Assembly: GCA_024734495.1 (NCBI GenBank)
Contig: JALMQS010000089.1
Coordinates: 2,739,445-2,803,444, forward strand
Direction: 5' to 3'
DNA length: 64,000 bases
Source: Forficula auricularia
Lineage: Eukaryota; Arthropoda; Insecta; Dermaptera; Forficulidae
The position numbers and the translations under genes are program-made. The notes under the pieces are model-generated. The model was not told where the DNA came from. It saw only the letters and a list, made by a program, of their open reading frames with translations, and ran no database searches. Positions within the stretch are counted from its first letter, which is position 1, and every line of letters starts with the position of its first letter. Of the stretch, positions 22,906 to 35,559 are shown one piece after another.

Positions 22906-23993
22906 TATGCGTGTATGTATGTGGAATTCCTTACCAAATCTGCCACTTTTTTAGGTCACCCCCTCCGATTTAAAATTTTCATCTTTAAAACTGTGTAAAC
23001 ATAAAATTTAAACTTTGTACTTGTTACTGTTCAAAGAATTAAATATATTATTATTATTATTAATTGAATTTCTAAATAAGCAAAGTGCTCTGCTCCACCC
23101 TATAGAAAAAAAAATTCTTCAATTTTTATACAAATTCAAAAAATATTAATTAAAAATTCGTGAAAAGCTTTCATTTTCATAATAAAATTCACATAAATTG
23201 TATGGTCTTTGTAAACCCCACCTCTCTGCCCCTCTGCCATTAGATTAACCTATTCGTTATTGGAAAGTCCCCACACTGATCGGTCTTTTATTAGAGCAAA
23301 TAAATTACACCCCCTCCCCCACTCACCCTTTTCTCCCCAAGTGGCAGGGAAAAGGGTCGGTCGGTCGGTCGGTCGGTTGATGAAATCACTTTGCTATATG
23401 AGTGTGTGCCGTAAATCGAGACGAAAATCAGTGTGTATGTGTGTATGTGTATATATATATATGGGACAATGGAGTCGATTAAAGGGTTTTCAAGATTCAA
23501 ACGAAAAAAAACCTAACTAATTATAAATTATCTGAAATTAAATTCATTAAATAGTATAGTGGTACTTTGGTTGTGTCTATGGGTGTGTGTATGTGTGGGT
23601 GGAGAGGAGAGTTAGCTAATTAAATCCGACACAATCTTGCACGCAAAGTAATTCCATTAAAACAGCCCGCCCATTTTATAGCCTATCCAACACACACTAT
23701 ATACTTTACTTCAACTTGAAACTTAGCTAACACCTGAAACCGTGCAAAGTCATCTTCTTAGGTTGAGGGTGTAGTTCTTGTACTGGTCACTAGGGTGCGC
23801 TGCATAGACTCAATAGACTATCAAGAGAATTAATGATTTTAGGCTAAATTATCACCGGACGACACAATTTTTGGGTCTGACTTCTGAATGTCAATTTTTT
23901 GTTTCTTCTATACGTTACTAATAAAGGGAAAAAATAATTGTTTTGATTAAAGTTTGCTTTTGTAATAACTAGACAAACTTTTTGAATTTTATG
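22906..23993. other. Spacer with microsatellites, no gene seen
   Basis: GGTC microsatellite at 23356-23376 and TGTA/TA repeats at 23430-23461. The remaining sequence shows no exon or known repeat. Confidence 0.45.
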
Positions 23994-24440
23994 AAAAATA
24001 ATTTTATAAAAAAAATAAAGCCGACTTCAAAAAAATTAATGCAATAAATATAAAATAATAAGAACTCAAAAATCAAATAAAATGTACTAAAAGGTATAAA
24101 ATAATTATCTAATTTTGTTACAACTAAACGACGAAATATTAAAATTAAATCACTGTTTGAAATAGGTGCCAAAAATATATATTTTATGAATCGAACTCGA
24201 CGGATCTTACTTAGTACGTTTGGCGGGTACGCTCACTTATATAGTTTGTTTAGCACCGACTTCAAAAAGTGATTTCATGTTTATATTTTGTCATTTAGTT
24301 GTAACTAAATTAGATAATTATTTTATACATTTTAGTGAATTTTATTTTATTTTTGAGTTCTTATTATTTTATATTTATTGCATTTAATTTTTTTGAAGTC
24401 GGTTTTATTTATTTTTTTTTTTATAAAAATTATTTTTATT
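23994..24440. repeat. Palindromic MITE, GAAGTCGG ends
   Basis: Arms of about 180 bp (ccgacttcaaaaaaatta... and its complement) surround a unique centre, actcgacggatcttacttag. Sister copies with the same centre are at 44300-44735 and 47003-47397. The family is repeatedly found joined to the ACCGACTTC end, forming one larger element (best at 46674-47366). Confidence 0.75.
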
Positions 24441-24449
24441 TTACATGAC

Positions 24450-24715
24450 CAAATTAATATGGGACCACCTCTAAGGTCTTCACTTTCCAATAAAAAAGAA
24501 TCATTGAAATCGGACCATAAACAAAGAAGTTATACCTGAACGTATCAAAAAATGTACAATTCCAATGCAAAAAAAGGGGACCAATCGGGAAGTAGACTGA
24601 ACCCAATGCAAAAAAAATCATCAAAATCGTTGAAGATATCAGGTAACATAGACACATAAAGATTCAGTCGAATTAATAACCTCCTCTTTTTTTTGAAGTC
24701 GGTTAAAAAATTATT
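24450..24715 (-). repeat. ACCGACTTC MITE end (right duplication arm)
   Basis: Inverted counterpart of 19577-19830. Confidence 0.7.
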
Positions 24716-26250
24716 GTTTTTTTCATAATTTTATTACGATCAGAAAAATTTTTGGCTGAACATCAGAGTCTTTTTAATTCAAGAATAATGATTATTAATA
24801 GCATACAAATGTAAAATAATAAAAACTCAAGTTCAAAAATTAATATTTTTTAGTGATTTTCTTATATTTGTTTGAACTTTCTCGTAATAAATATTCAGTA
24901 AATAGGGGAGTTTAAGCTTACATTAATCGCGGGAAAAGATTTTTTGATAAGATAGTTTGGTATTGTGTGGATATGCCAAATCTAAGTTTGCGACCTCGAA
25001 AGTGTGGAGGACAACTTTTGGTAGCCGAAAAACCTCGAAATTTTCTGAGTTTTTCCAGTTTTTCCCATATAACTCGGAAACAGTTAATATTTTGTAAATA
25101 ACCGTTCTATAGTAAATTAAAGAGGACAAAATTTCGAGTTATGTGAAAAAAATAAATGCAAAATTGGTCCAGAAGTTTGATTTTTAATGGGGATCCAAAA
25201 AACAGCCTCCGGGATCACTTTTGAATATCCTAAAAACTCGCACTTTTTTCGATCTTTCCCATTTCGACCATGAAAGAGCACGTTTACGACTAAAACCACC
25301 CTATACATTTTTAAACTAAATTAGATTTGCTAGAATGGAAACAAAGTTTCATCTTAATTGAATAATGGTAACTCCGTGCCGTAGTGAGGATTAAGTTTTG
25401 AAAAAATTCAATTTTTTGCAAAAAATCGCAATTTTTCCTTCATAAAATGAAAACCACTCGTCCTAGAAACTTGATTCCTAAGCTAAGCTAAAGTTTTAGT
25501 TTTAGTGTTTTCAATTTTGACTTTGTTGCTTTCAATTTTGTTTTGTTAATCATTTGCAAAATAAATGTACAAGAATAAAAAAATGTGTTCAAATTAGAAA
25601 GAATTAATTTGTTTGTGGTTTACGTTAATCTAGTAGGTATGATGCTACTTTACTGTAAAATTTGATTTATTAAAACAACGTACCTACCACGGTCAAAACC
25701 TGTTTTAATGAGAATTTATAAGTTTAATGTAACATACAAATAATTACAAAAATTCAATTTTGCAATATTCAAAGTCGCAACACAGCATTCAAATTTAAAA
25801 AAATTGCACACTAAAAATGTACAGAATAAAAATCCCTTCAAAATGATGTCTCACTCGATCCCCTTTTCCATTTAAGATTTTTTTTTTTGGGGGGGGGGGG
25901 TTCAAGTGGGTGAAGGGGGCAATCTGATTTATACGTCAAAATTCTTCTCCTTTGGCGGATTTTTGAAATAATTTGTCAGTTTAGCTATAGTAGGGGTGGA
26001 AATTTTTCAAATTGACACACTGTATTTTTAAACCTATTGAATTTAAATGTAGTAAAATATTTAGATATTTTTTAACGTCTCGGCGAGACCCAATGAATAT
26101 GTTTCGCGACCCAAATCTGGGTTAGAAGAGGGGGGTGAGTGGAGATTAGTAAGCTAGAGGGTTCGCCTGTGTGTTTTAGGTTATGCATTCATCTCGAACC
26201 CTCTGAATTGCTGGTTGCATCCTTAGGCGTTAAATATTAAAACATTACGT

Positions 26251-26609
26251 CAGTGGTTCTCAACCTTTTTAAAGCTACCGCCCCCTAAGTAGCGGAAAAT
26301 GTATCTGCGCCCCCTATATCAAAATCCTGTAATTTAGGGTATTGGGAAGGAGGCGAGGTTACTGAATTATAAAAGGCAAAAATTTAAAGAAATGTTTATC
26401 AATAGACTTACAAACCAAATTTGTTTAATTTACATAAATAGTTTTGACATGAACGGTAAATTAAAATGGAAACAACCTTAAATGCTCTTTTATGTTTAAA
26501 AATTATTTATTCTTAATTTGATAATTAAATAGAAAGGCAAAAAAATATACGCAGAATAAATCAAAGTTTTATTTTGAAAAAAAAACTAAAAAAGTTGGCC
26601 CACTATATG
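26251..26609 (+). mobile_element. hAT-like element remnant (right arm)
   Basis: CAGTGGTTCTCAACCTTTTT at 26251-26270. Inverted copy of 17666-18044. Confidence 0.55.
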
Positions 26610-26613
26610 TTAA

Positions 26614-27773
<1,160 letters not shown>

Positions 27774-27856
27774 GGTTTGTAGTGAAATAGAATATAGAAT
27801 GTGGTGCAACAAAAGTGGAACACTAACAAAAATTTAGTTTTTTCAAATAATTTTCT

Positions 27857-28085
27857 TTAACACTAGAACGCCCGGACTTTCAGATCCCCTAAAACGCCCG
27901 GATGCCGTCAATTTGACGACTTGCATTTTTCAACACTCAAACTAAATAAAATCATTCTGTTTCCTTTTATTTAATATTTTTTTTATTTTTTCTAATAATA
28001 AATATAATTCTATTATCAATTTATATATTAAAAATACATATTAATATATTACATTTTAATAATCATTTTAATGTGAAATAAGTGA
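27857..28085 (-). mobile_element. piggyBac-like end (right end, inverted)
   Basis: TTAA followed by CACTAGAACGCCCGG. 27861-28080 is the reverse complement of 49965-50197, the right end of the complete element at 49285-50197. The other half of such an element (left end, plus strand) appears at 29630-30172, with a foldback and a Tc1 relic between. Confidence 0.75.
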
Positions 28086-28215
28086 CCCTGTATCCTTAGC
28101 TCATAGTAAATCCATATTAAATAAAATTATGTTGATTAATGTCCATTATAATTAGTAGATTAAAAATTCAGTTTATTGGACAAAGTTTTTTTATTGAAGT
28201 TCTTCTTCAATTTTT

Positions 28216-28256
28216 TGTACAACGTTTCGTCTCTCGAGACTTTTTCAGCTCAATTG
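28216..28256 (-). ncRNA. Hammerhead-like motif
   Basis: Minus strand: CAATTGAG, CTGAAAA, A, GTCTC/GAGAC hairpin, GAAACGTT, GTAC. G8 of the CTGANGA box is replaced by A. Stem I has lost the GTAC partner kept in the other arm. Probably inactive. Confidence 0.45.
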
Positions 28257-28557
28257 GCTAGAACAACATTGGTTGAAATAAAAGATAAAATAACTGAGAC
28301 ATAGTAGAATTTTTCTTTTCTAGATTGATACCATAAAACAATATAAGTATAGATGTAATTGACAGGTCATAGATATAAACATATGTTTATATCATCTATA
28401 GCATATCATATATATCATTTATAACATCTATGTTTATATCTATGATCTGTCAATTACATCTATACTTATATTGTTTTATGGTATCAATCTAGAAAGAAAA
28501 AATTCTACTATGTCTCAGTTATTTTTATCTTTATTTCAACCAATGTTGTTCTAGCCA

Positions 28558-28602
28558 ATTGAGTACTTGAAAAAGTCTCGAGAGAGACGAAACGTTGTAC
28601 AA
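28558..28602 (+). ncRNA. Hammerhead-like motif
   Basis: Plus strand: GTAC, TTGAAAA, A, GTCTC-GAGA-GAGAC, GAAACGTT, GTAC. The stem I halves GTAC/GTAC are self-complementary, and a distal CAATT/AATTG can extend them. C3 is T and G8 is A, so catalysis is doubtful though the fold is kept. Confidence 0.45.
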
Positions 28603-28866
28603 AAATTGAAGAAGAACTTCAATAAAAAAACTTTGTCCAATAAACTGAATTTTTAATTAAATAAAATATTTATTTACTCTTATCTTTAATAGTATACTAG
28701 CTAAAATATATCGTTTCGTAAAATATTGGCCTAACAAAAGCGTATGAGAAGAGTTAATATACCATAGAATTATTTATATAGAATCCTTTTCTCGAAAACG
28801 GCTCTAACGATTTCGATGAAAATTACGGATATTCGATTTTTGGGTCGATCTTTCAGGATGCCATCT

Positions 28867-29363
28867 TCAGGTAACTTTAATTTGATTGGTTTCACAGTTG
28901 AGTGTGTTCATAAAACCCTTTGCTAATACACTGTGGTGCAAAAAAGTGGAACACTTAGATTGATTCGATGTCAAAAGAGGGCCTGTCGCTGATCTCCTTG
29001 ACATCAACTCTAATTCCTGGAGACTTCTTCTGCTAGCCCAAACACTTAGGTTGACTTCTCGAGTTTGTTGAAGGCCCTGCTGCTGTTGAATTTGAGCTGG
29101 TGTACAATGCCAATCCCTCAATACCTCCATTAGTATGAATCGGTCATCTCTCTCATGTAAAGCTCTAATTCGACCACATCCCGGTCTCCTGGCATAACAG
29201 TTTGTTTCTCTATATTGTCTTTATTTACAGCTCTGTGGATACTTCCAACCGATGCTTTAAGTAGTTGAGCGATATACCAATGCGATCTTCCATCATTTAT
29301 TAGAGCTACAACTTGAGCTACTTCCTCGGTCTTTAGAGGCATTATGCTTGGACAATATTTCAA
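28867..29363 (-). pseudogene. Tc1-like transposase remnant
   Basis: The first part (29363-29130) reads PLKTEEVAQVVALINDG and YIAQLLKASVGSIHRAV, the N-terminal paired-like helix-turn-helix of Tc1 transposases. The second part (29130-28960) reads REVNLSVWASRRSLQELELM then SRRSATGPLLT, matching the conserved VS-x-W-TVRRRL...SRRPATGPLL stretch. Translation then runs straight into the terminal repeat (TGGTGCAAAAAAGTGGAACA at about 28930), so the catalytic DDE core has been deleted. Intact enzymes of this family cut and paste DNA at TA sites. Confidence 0.75.
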
Positions 29364-29629
29364 ATTAAATTAAATTAAAAGATGAGATATTCAAATCGAA
29401 CTGTTGAACATTAAAATATTCAATTTAATTTGATATTAGACGATAATCATTTAATAAAATTCAATAAAGCAATCAGATTTCAAACCTGGAAATGTATGCT
29501 AGTTTAAATAAATATAATTTTAAAGGTTTTAATTTAAAGTAATACATTGTTTTCCCTCTAAAAATGTTTAAAAATATTTGTACAATCACAGAATGTATTA
29601 AAAGTTTAAATAAAATATGTTTTTGACAC

Positions 29630-30172
29630 TAGAACGCCCGAAGCTGTCAATTTGACGGTTTTCACATTTCATTTCTCTTTCATTTCGTTACTATTTAAGT
29701 TAGAACTTTGAAACTCGCTGACTTTTAATCATTTTTGAATAGCTTTCTAATGAAAAAAAATAGCACCCTATGAATTTTTATTTAGAAGAAAATTATGGAT
29801 TTAAAAGCCGTCAATTTGACGGTAAAACTTGTTTACCCCAATTTTTATATTTTAAATTAATTTTTAAAGTACGAATAATTCCCATTCTTTTTTTGGAACA
29901 TTTCCATCCTTTTGTTCTGACTTTTTTTTTTATTTACAATTTTCCTTGAAAAACTTGGGGTAAAATAAAAAATTATATTTCTTCATGTCAATTTTTTTTA
30001 TCTTTTGATGATTCACTTTATTATTTTACAACATTTCGAGGGAACCTACTGTTTTGAAATCCATATATATATATATGTCGTGCCCCTAGTCTTGCCATTT
30101 CATTTTTGTTCCGCCCTTAGAATTATCAACAACAAATTTCTGGTGAGTTTTTTTCGTATATTTGTTTTTTTA
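29630..30172 (+). mobile_element. piggyBac-like element, left part only
   Basis: CACTAGAACGCCCGAAGC at the left, then GTCAATTTGACGG. It is collinear with 49285-49870 and stops where agtgaaataagtgacccagt (another repeat) begins. No transposase. Confidence 0.7.
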
Positions 30173-30290
30173 AGTGAAATAAGTGACCCAGTATCCTTAA
30201 CTCATAGTAAATCCATATTAAATAAAATATTTATTTACTCTTATCTTTATTAAAGATGTTTCAACCTTGCACCAACACCACAATCTCTAC
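30173..30290 (+). repeat. Small repeat family R5
   Basis: Shares ctcatagtaaatccatatta and tttactcttatctttattaa with 28078-28120, 28650-28680 and 63820-63930 (minus, with gtgttggtgcaaggtgaaac). Possibly one element broken by the hammerhead foldback. Confidence 0.5.
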
Positions 30291-30737
30291 TGATAAGTAT
30301 ACTATTGTCAATGAAAGGAAACACCCTGTATATTCTTCTAATCCTCTTTCTCATACTTATTCCAATCTCTCTCTAATATTCCTGGTGATAAATAGATTCG
30401 AAATCTCCAAATGAAAAGCCAAATTAATATTGACTCGTCTGTTGAAATTCCCATTCATTAGTCAATATGCGGATGAAAATCCGATTAGAATTAAATGCCA
30501 CGATAAAGGGTCTAAGAAATAGTTCAGTGACGTAAATAACTGACGCACAGTGCGGAGATTGCCTCATCTACTATAATTATTCAAATTTTCATTAAGATTG
30601 AGCTTTTTGTTGTTGTTGTTGTTGCTGCTGTTGTTGTATTTATCTCTGGGCACAACATTATTTATTCAATAAGCGTTACCGATGTCGAGTAAAATTTCAA
30701 GCTATCGCGTCTGAGAAGGGAAAAGGGAAAAAGGGAA
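30291..30737. other. Spacer with TTG repeat
   Basis: TTG/CTG triplet run at 30609-30637. Less AT-rich than its surroundings after 30650. No gene assigned. Confidence 0.4.
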
Positions 30738-30783
30738 ATGGGCGACGACAGCCAGGGGGGTTTCTACCCCCGAAGAGTTCAAG
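30738..30783 (+). CDS. Candidate first coding exon (weak)
   Basis: An ATG in good context (gaaATGg) opens MGDDSQGGFYPRRVQ and ends at a plausible donor (CAAG|GTACTG). It leaves one base that is in phase with the candidate exon at 34065-34149. The surrounding 30650-31000 is locally GC-rich, as a promoter and 5' exon might be. I recognise no protein family. Without the donor the frame stops after 31 codons. This is inference only. Confidence 0.2.
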
Positions 30784-31256
30784 GTACTGAAAATAACACC
30801 CCCCGTTCGTTTTTGTTTATGTCAAAATGACTTAGTGCCTTTGGTTAACTCGTACACGAGAGCAGATTGAAAAGTGTTTGATATAGAGAGGGCAGCACTA
30901 GGCAAACAGCAATTCACATTTTAGACTTCTAATTCTGTAGATATAAGGAGAAAAAAATGTAGATGAGTTTTTTAAAAGGTCTCGGGTTAAATTTGCTCTA
31001 GTAACAAGTAAGTATTTATTTTTCAATTTAATATTGCTGGCTAATATCCGATTTCTTAATTTTAATATATAATAATATTTGTAGATAACTATTAGTAGGT
31101 TTTAACATAAATAAATTGATAATTAACAAATTATATATAAATATATATTTACAATATAATACTATTTATACTTATATCATGTCAACGCCTTAAAACCTCA
31201 ATAAAATCATTATAAACAAATATTTTCAGCATAAAATAGAACCCAAATATTAAGTC

Positions 31257-32487
31257 CAGTGACACCTCGAGATACGAGTTTAATTCGTTCCGTAACCTTG
31301 CTCGTATCTCAGCAATTTTCTCCATTGAAATTAATTTTTTTTTTTTTTTTAATGATATTGATGTGAGAAGGAGATACACCAGAAGGTCCATCACCTAAAG
31401 GCCTGTATGGGCTGGTCCCTCCATCGTGAAAAGAACAGAGTAGAAGGAAAAGAAGCTGGAATCACGAGCCAAATCTCAGAAAGTTAGATATAGTCCAATT
31501 TACTAAGTTTTTAGGGGCTTCGAGCAGTGGTAAATTCTCGGAGCAGTGGTAAATTCTCGGGGCAGTGGTAAATTCTCGGAACAGTGATAAATTCTCGGAT
31601 TAGTGGTAAATTGAAATGCCATTAATCCGTTCCACCTCCAAAAATGCTACCCCCAATTGTTTTTGTTACGTGTTTTTTAATAAGAAAATGTATTTATAAA
31701 TGACAAATATTGTATAAAAACATAATAAAAGAGAATGTAAAGCAAAAAAAAACTGGTTTTATAAAGTGTACATACATATTTGTATTTTGGTCACTTAAAT
31801 GCAACTTACACACATCTTAAATGCTACTGTATGCTTAATTTTAGTCACTGCCTTTCTCTTCACTGGTCTTCACTGGATTCAAAAAAAAAAAAAAACTGTC
31901 CAAGGAGGTTTGTTTCTTCCTCCCTTTCAGAATGCTACGGAAATGAATGAGTTAGGCAAGTGTCATTAAATAGCTCCGATGCAGGACCAGTTGCAACTAT
32001 TTTGGGGTGTTTCTTTTCCACGAACTGTGAAACTCTCTCCCACATTCCCAAGATCTCTTTTATCTCACTTGTAGAGATAACCTCCTCCACCTCTGGCTCT
32101 TCCTAGAAACCAATTTCTTGCAGAACTTCCGAATGCTGCTGCGACTGTAACTTTGTTGTAACTGTTTACCCACTGCACAAAGAGCTGCCTAGTGACCCAT
32201 GCCTTGGGTTTGCCCTCCACATAACTTGCAGTTTTTCTTTTAAAATCTTATGTGACTTAAAGGCTCTGCGGTTTTCCGAATGGTATACAAGCAGAGGCTT
32301 TATCTTGCAGTCGCCACTCGTATTGGCGCACAGTGCCAGAGTTAGTCTATCCTTCATGGGTTTGTAGCCTGGCATTATCTTCTCCTCTGCCATTATGTAA
32401 GTCCTATTCGGCATCTTCTTCCAGAAAAGTCCTGTTTCGTCACAGTTGAAGACTATGTTAGGGCACTCGTATCTCGAGGTACCACTG
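31257..32487 (-). mobile_element. Tigger/pogo-type DNA transposon, deleted
   Basis: Ends CAGTGACACCTCGAGATACGAG (left) and CTCGTATCTCGAGGTACCACTG (right) are inverted repeats of the Tigger type, with TA following the right end. It encodes a remnant transposase on the minus strand. It has itself been hit by a SINE fragment (31351-31440) and contains a small tandem repeat. Confidence 0.85.
31510..31612 (+). repeat. Minisatellite, about 19-20 bp x 5
   Basis: Tandem units of gcagtggtaaattctcgg with small changes. Confidence 0.85.
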
Positions 32488-32510
32488 TATTGTATTTTTA
32501 CTTTATCCAA
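32166..32510 (-). pseudogene. Tigger transposase fragment (DDE_1 superfamily)
   Basis: The readable part contains PNIVFNCDETGLFWKKMPN, holding the first catalytic Asp of the CENP-B/Jerky/Tigger DDE_1 domain, then KDRLTLALCANTSGDCKIKP and LLVYHSENRRAF, all hallmark blocks. The frame breaks before the second Asp, and the N-terminal CENP-B-like DNA-binding domain is missing. The ORF start lies in the terminal repeat, so this is an internal-deletion relic. Confidence 0.85.
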
Positions 32511-32649
32511 TGCGAAGCATGGGAGAAAGTATTGGAATTGCTCGCGGCAAGCGCGACTTCAAAGGGTCCTCAGGTAAAGACTACGGAACCCATGGACTCA
32601 ATTAAGGTCACAAATTGAAGTATTCAATGAGATTGAATTTTAGCACGTG

Positions 32650-33105
32650 ACGGTTTTGCCAAAAATTACCTGGGATCTCGCCGAGAGGCCAAAAAGTGCC
32701 ATTTTTTTTGGAAGTGCGTGCGGATGGATGGATGTATGTATGTGTGTTATCGTTTTTTTCGTCCACGAATTTTTTCCACACCGTTGCACCGAATGAATTG
32801 AAATTGAAAACCTACCAGTATTTTAACAAAACGAAGCGCTGATTAGTTTTTGGTACATATCGGTCCACAAACATTAGTACTTTATTTCAGTACTTTTTTA
32901 GTTTTTTCTAAATATCTTGAAAATGACTAACCAATTTTGATTAAATTTAATATCCTAACTAAGTACCCTTGGACCCACAAAAAAGGTTAAATAAAGTTTT
33001 TAGTAAAATTATATTTTAAAGTAGTTTACTCTAGAACATATTAATATTTCAAATGAATTTGGATAAAGTTTAGCAACGATCCGTTGCAGTTTATTTTCTT
33101 TTTAT
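32650..33105 (+). repeat. Repeat family R4 copy
   Basis: Matches 48150-48520 in the same orientation and 12601-13015 inverted. 33048-33105 (caacgatccgttgcagttta) is also found inverted at 10485-10545. Confidence 0.65.
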
Positions 33106-34064
33106 ATAGGTATAACATGTAAAATTTTTCAAAATAAATTCTTGATTGTTTTATTGAATGAAATAAATACAATTCTGTATAAAAACAATCTCAAAATTTT
33201 AATTGAAAACTAAAACGGTTGGTAAGAAATTCTACTTTTACCAATTGAAAATATGAAAATTAGTTCCTTTATTATGAATGAACAGCAAAGTAAATGAATT
33301 TTGAAAATTAGTTGCTTTAAAAGGATGAATAATAAATCAACTACTTTTCAAATTTTATCTCAGCCAATTTTTTTTCCCAACCTCGAGCCAAAATTTTGAA
33401 AACTGGACTCGGTTAACATTCCAAGCAATTCAATTTTTAGTCTCCTAATTCCATAGATTTAAATTTGATGAAAAAGTGTAAACTTTTCAAAAAACTAAAG
33501 AGGGCCGGAGTACTAATAAAAACTATTAAGAAATTATTTTTTAATTTGGCAATTCTACGGTAACTGTGGCGCCGCGATCTGACGACGGATATTTTTTTAA
33601 GATTTAATTGAGATTTTAAGACGTTGACATGTTAAGACAATGAGTATGTTTTTTTCATTTTCAATTTGAAAATTAATCACTAATATTAGTTGAGTAGAGA
33701 TCTTTTTACCTGAATATAAAATTAAATTAAATATTATTAATATATCTCTATCAACTAAATTACCGGGTAAATCTCGGTCCACCAGACAATTTATTTAAAA
33801 GGCCGTATGTTATCTACTAACCATAGTATAGGATATTTTTACCAAGAGAGAGAAGGGAGGCTGTATCTTTATCTAGTTAAGTATTTTTTATGTTGAGACA
33901 TGATCTCGGGAAGGAATTCCAAAGCTCGTTAGTGTACGCCCTGAGGGTCAAAGCGATGCTTCTAGGCGCCTGGTAATAATACTTGAGACGTCTCCATCTC
34001 TCCTTCACCTACATTTTCATTTTATCACGATTCATCCTATAATGTCTTTATTATTTGTTTTCAG
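33106..34064. other. Unassigned, with a low-copy-looking block at 33836-34010
   Basis: 33195-33270 resembles the 15912-16188 foldback family. 33836-34010 is more GC-rich (ctcgggaaggaattccaaag...cgccctgagggtcaaagcga) and could be an old repeat. No ORF supports a gene. Confidence 0.35.
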
Positions 34065-34149
34065 ACTCGTCCAATCTGATTTCAAATGTGATACATTCAC
34101 ACGGCTATAAAGGCGCATACGACGCCTGGTTGATGACCAACCATCTATG
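34065..34149 (+). CDS. Candidate internal exon, 85 nt (weak)
   Basis: Bounded by a strong acceptor (ttatttgttttcag) and a strong donor (ATG|gtaagt). One frame is open: SSNLISNVIHSHGYKGAYDA followed by WLMTNHLW, starting after two bases. It is phase-compatible with the candidate exon at 30738-30783. I recognise no protein family. A chance combination in this large AT-rich space is possible. Confidence 0.3.
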
Positions 34150-35218
34150 GTAAGTTGAACTATGATTAATTATTTATCATTCTCTAGCTAGGGAATTCTC
34201 ACTTAAATAAATAATATTCCTGTTTTAATTGTTGTTTATTATGGATGTGAGTGACGCAACGTTAAATAATAATAATAATAAGATATACCATAATTAATTG
34301 GCAAAATTAATCCATCAAGAACTACACTGAAAAAACAATTTCTTTATAGTAAATATATTGATAGAGTTGAGCATTTTTAATGAGCTCTTATTTATTCCAA
34401 AGATATTTTATTAATAATCAAGATATATCGAAATCATTCCAAATATGACCAAATTTTTAGGTATTTAATCCAAATATATTATATACTTGAGTGATCTATT
34501 TTATTCTATTAGATATCTCTTAATATTAAATTAATGTCTTGTTTACTTCTAGTGAAACCTCTTATTATATCTAAACGAATGTTTTTTTTATCATAAAACG
34601 ACTAAGATTTTTTGCAAATAGTGATATCTTAATAATTAAAGATATTTAAAAAAATTAACAAAAATTTTGTTTACATTATTAATTGTTTTTTTTAATTTTA
34701 AAACCCATTATCATATTATATGAAATATTAATACATATTAAAATTAGATTACCTTGTACCTTAAATCAAATATAATAATTAATTCACATTTTTATCTAAT
34801 TATTTCAACCAAATAAATAATTAAAATAAATATTTATATAATTCATTTGATTGAATATAGATTCTACATCAAATGAATATAATTATCTTTTAGTCATAAA
34901 TACATACCTATATTTATTATAAATAAAAATTATTCAAGTTTATATCATTTCTTCTCGTAATTACGTATTATTGCATTTAAATACCAAACTATTAAATTTA
35001 ACTATTCCACTACTTTACTTAAATTTTTCATAATTTACTTATTGGTTCTTTGTTCAAATAACGTCATCTTAACTATTAATATATCTAGAGTTGCTCCAAA
35101 AATATGAGAATACTTAAAATACGTATATCATTTATTCATATTGAACAGAGATCGATTTCGTCATAATTAACTTAACCATCTATTCATATCAAATATAATA
35201 TATCGTTTTTTCAGTGTA
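34150..35218. other. Very AT-rich region, no gene seen
   Basis: No repeat family or exon recognised. Confidence 0.4.
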
Positions 35219-35538
35219 GGATTCAAATACGAACTTCTAGACCGGAGAACAACACGGCCGTCTTACAAATACAACCCCCAGCCAGTTTGTCGAGAGAGGA
35301 AACATTATTCTTTATTGGGACAGGCCTATAGTATCTGATCAAACAATAGATTACAACCGTCCAGACATTCTTCTAATCAACCAAGGTGAAAAAACAGCAA
35401 CATTTGTTGAAATCGCGGTGCCTTTAACACCCAACTTAAAGAAAGCCGAAGCCGAAAAAATGGCTAAGTATGAGGAACTAGCTTTCCAAATCAAAAGCAT
35501 AATGGAAAATGTAAAGAGTTGTCATTATACTCAATAGT
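35219..35538 (+). pseudogene. R2-type LINE C-terminal endonuclease-like domain
   Basis: Readable across one frameshift near 35290: FKYELLDRRTTRPSYKYNPQ then LYWDRPIVSDQTIDYNRPDI, then ATFVEIAVPLTPNLKKAEAE and MAKYEELAFQIKSIM, ending at a stop. The RPD...VEIAVP arrangement is the PD-(D/E)XK core of the restriction-like endonuclease of R2-type retrotransposons. The upstream RT is absent, so this is a 5'-truncated copy. Confidence 0.7.
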
Positions 35539-35559
35539 CATTTCCGCGGAGTATGGGGG

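Larger units (their letters stand above)
17662..26613. repeat. Large inverted duplication, arms about 2.15-2.2 kb
   Basis: The left arm 17662 to about 19830 and the right arm about 24440-26613 are near-identical in inverted orientation. They include a 63-codon chance ORF (18972-19163 and 25117-25308) differing at a single residue. Outer ends read TTAA-CATATAGTGGGCCAAC and its exact complement. The arms contain a hAT-type end, family R2 and R3 pieces and the ACCGACTTC element. The spacer is about 4.6 kb. TTAA at both edges suggests a TTAA-targeting transposon or a duplication bounded by one. Confidence 0.8.
28163..28665. repeat. Foldback of two hammerhead-bearing units
   Basis: Arms about 28163-28405 and 28425-28660 are inverted copies. 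Both start at the outside with ttcagtttattggacaaagt or its complement. Each arm holds one hammerhead-like motif. The unit sits inside or beside the piggyBac-like end. Confidence 0.8.

Noticed and set aside
18972..25308. Nearly identical 63-residue ORFs (MYRVVLVVNVLFHG...) in both duplication arms
   Set aside because: Their identity reflects the inverted duplication. Other copies of the repeat (5565, 45050, 58000) break the frame, so there is no sign of protein-level selection.
35200..35235. Acceptor-like ttttttcag before 35214, joining to the candidate exon at 34149
   Set aside because: The sequence immediately after it already encodes the R2-type retroelement protein (YKYNP...YWDRPI...NRPDI), so a host exon starting here is unlikely.
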